Source: RFQD01 sp049314515 (GTDB taxonomy: Bacteria > Actinomycetota > Actinomycetes > Actinomycetales > Microbacteriaceae). From it: 7,783 nt of DNA. The position numbers were made by a program, and so were the translations under genes. Numbering within the stretch: position 1 is the stretch's first letter; every line of letters begins with the position of its first letter. The notes beneath the pieces are model-generated. The model had not been told where the DNA came from. It saw only the letters and a program-made list of their open reading frames with translations, and did not search any database. The DNA is taken from NCBI GenBank assembly GCA_049314515.1, contig JBMOEY010000068.1:1-7783 (forward strand), written 5' to 3'. Of the stretch, positions 5,753 to 7,783 are shown one piece after another.

Positions 5753-5758
5753 TATGGT
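5753..5758 (+). promoter_or_regulatory. -10 box for leaderless PKD-protein transcript
   Basis: TATGGT fits the TANNNT -10 pattern and is followed by 7 nt (CTTCGAC) and ATG 5766. No Shine-Dalgarno precedes that ATG, so a leaderless start is the simplest reading. A good -35 is not visible; its place is taken by the inverted repeat at 5724-5740. Confidence 0.5.
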
Positions 5759-5765
5759 CTTCGAC

Positions 5766-6605
5766 ATGAACTGCACTTGGCTTGTCCGTCTCTCCACATT
5801 CGGCGCGATTGTCGCCGTGTTTTTATCGTCTGTCGCGCTCGCATCGCCCGGTCTCGCGGTGTCCGGGGTCATCAACAACAACGGCGTCGACATCAGCGAT
5901 GTATGGATTCGCCCTGGGAGTCCCGGATCCTCAGGAACCGCCGGTTCTGGCTCGTCATCGAGTGCCGCGCGGTGGCTGGGACCTTATCGTCCGACGGTCC
6001 CAACTTCTCTGCGTCGGGCATATTGCGTCGCGTTGATTAGAACACCGGGTTACTGTGCGCCGGTAACGCCGACTCCGGTCGTAAGGCCAGTGGCTCCTGT
6101 GCCGACTGTCCCCACTCTCACGTTGCGCGATCTTTCGCATGTTGAGCCTCAATCGCCAGCGCTGACGACACAGCCCGCCGGGTGGGGCATTGTCGAGTTG
6201 CCGACGAATCTGATTGCGCGAATCTCGACACACGTCGTTTCGACGGTCGTTCTTGGGAGAGATGTTGAGGTCGAATTTACGCCCGTCCGATTCGACTGGA
6301 ACTTTGGTGATGGAAGCACGGCAACGACGTCGAGTGCCGGCGCTAGTTGGGAACAACTCGGACTCCCGGAGTTTTCTTCGACGCCGACGAGTCATCGATA
6401 CAAATCCGGTGGTTCGGTTCGGCCGTCGGTGACGGTGACTTACACGGTGCGGTATCGATGGACCGGTCGCGAGTGGAACTCAGTCGAAGGTACGCTGAAC
6501 CGTGGGGCGTCGGCACCGCTCGTTTTCCTCCAGAACGCAGATACCGTACTCGTTACTTCTGAATGCCGGGCGTCTCCGTCGGCTCCGGGATGTGACGGGT
6601 TTTGA
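5766..6605 (+). CDS. Secreted PKD-domain protein of unknown function
   Basis: A 279-residue exported protein. Residues 1-31 form a Sec signal peptide: an Arg-containing start, the hydrophobic core FGAIVAVFLSSVALA, and likely cleavage after ALA (26) or GLA (31). A Gly/Ser-rich stretch (51-66) follows, and then a Pro/Val/Thr-rich linker (99-118), as in cell-wall or extracellular proteins. From about 140 there is a PKD-like fold, with FDWNFGDGST (176-185) the signature and SHRYKSGGS (209-217) opening the return strands. The C-terminus has VLVTSECRASPSAPGC with two Cys (267, 276) that may form a disulfide; C87 and C97 may form another. This architecture resembles a Micrococcales secreted family without assigned function, from memory. 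ATG 5766 is preferred over GTG 5739 and ATG 5754 because it directly opens the signal peptide and follows the -10 box. Confidence 0.8.
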   Translation: MNCTWLVRLSTFGAIVAVFLSSVALASPGLAVSGVINNNGVDISDVWIRPGSPGSSGTAGSGSSSSAARWLGPYRPTVPTSLRRAYCVALIRTPGYCAPVTPTPVVRPVAPVPTVPTLTLRDLSHVEPQSPALTTQPAGWGIVELPTNLIARISTHVVSTVVLGRDVEVEFTPVRFDWNFGDGSTATTSSAGASWEQLGLPEFSSTPTSHRYKSGGSVRPSVTVTYTVRYRWTGREWNSVEGTLNRGASAPLVFLQNADTVLVTSECRASPSAPGCDGF

Positions 6606-6692
6606 TTCTCAGAAAACATCCAGCTGACGCATAGATTTCCCCCAGAGTAAGCGGGCACTCTCGGTAGTGCTTGGAAGGAGCATTTGATTACC
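6606..6692 (+). promoter_or_regulatory. Upstream region of the HtrA-like protease gene: helically phased CAG motifs, weak -10, Shine-Dalgarno
   Basis: An 87-bp gap. TTCTCAG (6606), CATCCAG (6617), CGCATAG (6628) and CCCCCAG (6639) recur at an exact 11-bp step, so the same face of the helix is marked about once per turn. That is typical of OmpR-family response-regulator sites. TAGATT at 6632-6637 is a possible -10 box. GCACT and AGTGC (6655-6670) could form a weak 5-bp hairpin. GGAAGGAG (6673-6680) is a strong Shine-Dalgarno lying 12 nt before ATG 6693. Only the Shine-Dalgarno is firm. Confidence 0.35.
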
Positions 6693-7783
6693 ATGAACGA
6701 CAAGCCCGACTACTATTACCCACCCGAGGACGCTGCGCGCCTGAGCGAATCCGGTTCACATCCCGACGTGACCTCGGTAACGTCAGCGACCAACTCAGAA
6801 ATTCCTGCTTCGTTACGTCGACGCGATCGTTCCCGAATGGTTCCCATCGTGGCCGCGCTGGCAGTTGGCGCTGTTATCGGAGGCGCCTCGGGTGCCGGAG
6901 CCGCACTTCTCGTTTCAGGGACTCGCGGGTCAACCGCCGTCTCCGGCTCGAATGAGACCCAGGGAATTACGGTCAATCGTCCCGACAGTGTTACTGCCGT
7001 AACCGCCGTCGCGGCCGCCGTGTCACCGAGTGTCGTGACCATCAGCGTGACCGACAGCTCCGGTTCCGGAGGAACTGGGTCGGGTGTTGTGCTCTCTCAA
7101 GATGGTTACGTTTTGACCAACAACCACGTCGTGACACTCGACGGAGCAGCTTCGGGCGCACAGATTCAGGTGCGCGACAATAACGGACACCTATACACGG
7201 CGAGTATCATCGGCACGGATCCGACAGTCGACATGGCCGTCATCAAGCTCGACGACGCGTCAGGAATGACACCAATTCAATGGGCCGACTCTGCAAATCT
7301 CAACGTCGGAGACGTCACCATTGCAATGGGTGCACCCCTCGGACTTGCAGGAACCGTCACGACCGGAATCATCAGTGCGCTTAATCGCAGTATTCAGATC
7401 GCCAGTTCCGCCGCACCCGAAGACGGCACCGGGACAGACCCCAATTCCTCGGAACCGTTTGATTTCTTCAACTTCGATCTCGGACAGGGGCAGCAAAGTT
7501 CGGGTGGTGTTGCGGCAACAATCAACATTCCGGTGATTCAAACGGATGCCGCAATCAATCCGGGTAACTCCGGTGGCGCTCTGCTTGACGCGAGTGGCAA
7601 GCTCATCGGCATCAATGTGGCGATAGCGAATGCGGGGAGTACCTCGGGTCAGTCCGGAAGCATCGGCGTTGGCTTCGCACTCCCCTCCAACCTGGCCAAG
7701 CGTGTCTCGACAGAGATCATTGCCACGGGCAAGGCAACACACGGATTACTCGGAGCAAAAGTGAGTGACGCTGCCAACGCCGA
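6693..7783 (+). CDS. Membrane-anchored HtrA/DegP-like serine protease (3' end outside window)
   Basis: HtrA-type proteases degrade or refold damaged envelope proteins. In actinobacteria they are usually anchored in the membrane with the protease outside. 363 codons are visible. Residues 1-48 are a polar cytoplasmic tail ending in basic SLRRRDRSR, and about 50-76 form one Gly/Ala-rich transmembrane helix. The trypsin-like domain then carries the triad His145 (TNNHVV), Asp180 (VDMAVIKL) and Ser293 (NPGNSGGAL). Between the IISALNRS strand and the serine motif lies an acidic, Phe-rich loop, about 239-268. The window ends just after GLLGAKV, where a PDZ domain normally begins. ATG 6693 is chosen, although GGAAGGAG lies a long 12 nt away; TTG 6684, three codons earlier in frame, is 3 nt from it and less likely. 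Unlike its neighbours this gene has a clear Shine-Dalgarno. Confidence 0.93.
   Translation, partial: MNDKPDYYYPPEDAARLSESGSHPDVTSVTSATNSEIPASLRRRDRSRMVPIVAALAVGAVIGGASGAGAALLVSGTRGSTAVSGSNETQGITVNRPDSVTAVTAVAAAVSPSVVTISVTDSSGSGGTGSGVVLSQDGYVLTNNHVVTLDGAASGAQIQVRDNNGHLYTASIIGTDPTVDMAVIKLDDASGMTPIQWADSANLNVGDVTIAMGAPLGLAGTVTTGIISALNRSIQIASSAAPEDGTGTDPNSSEPFDFFNFDLGQGQQSSGGVAATINIPVIQTDAAINPGNSGGALLDASGKLIGINVAIANAGSTSGQSGSIGVGFALPSNLAKRVSTEIIATGKATHGLLGAKVSDAANA

Larger units (their letters stand above)
5668..5765. other. Intergenic region between hydrolase and PKD-protein gene
   Basis: This 98-bp gap holds a perfect inverted repeat and a probable -10 box for the downstream gene, listed separately. 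I see no T-rich hairpin terminator for the truB operon and no small ORF with a credible ribosome site. Confidence 0.6.

Noticed and set aside
6655..6670. GCACT/AGTGC hairpin as a terminator after the PKD gene
   Set aside because: The stem has only 5 bp and no T-run follows; it lies 50 bp past the stop codon and close to the protease Shine-Dalgarno.
1..7783. CRISPR array, tRNA or rRNA gene, insertion sequence or phage attachment site
   Set aside because: No regularly spaced repeats, no cloverleaf or rRNA-like segment, no transposase or integrase frame and no long terminal repeats were seen by eye; coding capacity is almost fully used by the listed genes.

Overview
The window looks like part of a chromosome from a small-genome or moderate-GC member of the Actinobacteria. 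The best fit is the Micrococcales, probably a Microbacteriaceae-like organism. This rests on the infB-rbfA-truB-ribF gene order, the acidic C-terminal tail of RbfA, a MutY without the NUDIX-like domain, a Micrococcales-type secreted PKD protein, and several apparently leaderless start codons preceded by TANNNT-type -10 boxes. The placement is by eye and no search was run.

Layout. (1) 1-937, plus strand: the 3' end of infB (translation initiation factor IF-2), then rbfA (30S maturation). (2) 934-2106, minus strand: a small 2TM-domain membrane protein and mutY (adenine glycosylase), facing rbfA tail to tail with interlocked stop codons. (3) 2107-2159: a 53-bp divergent promoter region between mutY and truB. 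(4) 2160-5667, plus strand: a tightly packed operon of truB (tRNA pseudouridine 55 synthase), a four-helix membrane protein, a second four-helix membrane domain fused in frame to the bifunctional FAD synthetase RibF, and a carbon-nitrogen hydrolase. Its junctions are TAATG, TAATG and TGATG stop/start overlaps. (5) 5766-6605: a secreted PKD-fold protein of unknown function with its own probable promoter. (6) 6693 to the end: a membrane-anchored HtrA/DegP-like serine protease, cut by the window edge after the protease domain.

Most of the window is translation and core metabolism: initiation (IF-2), ribosome assembly (RbfA), tRNA modification (TruB) and flavin cofactor synthesis (RibF). DNA repair (MutY) is inserted in the opposite direction. 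The last two genes belong to the cell envelope.

The most unusual observations are three. First, the membrane-RibF fusion would tether FMN/FAD synthesis to the cytoplasmic membrane, and it functionally links a nameless conserved membrane protein to flavins. Second, the gene just upstream appears to have a one-base frame break near its start: a TAATG-coupled 10-codon ORF runs into the gene's frame if one G is removed. Third, a -10 box, about 6 nt, start codon arrangement recurs in front of five genes, consistent with leaderless mRNAs. I saw no tRNA, rRNA, CRISPR array, insertion sequence or clear intrinsic terminator.
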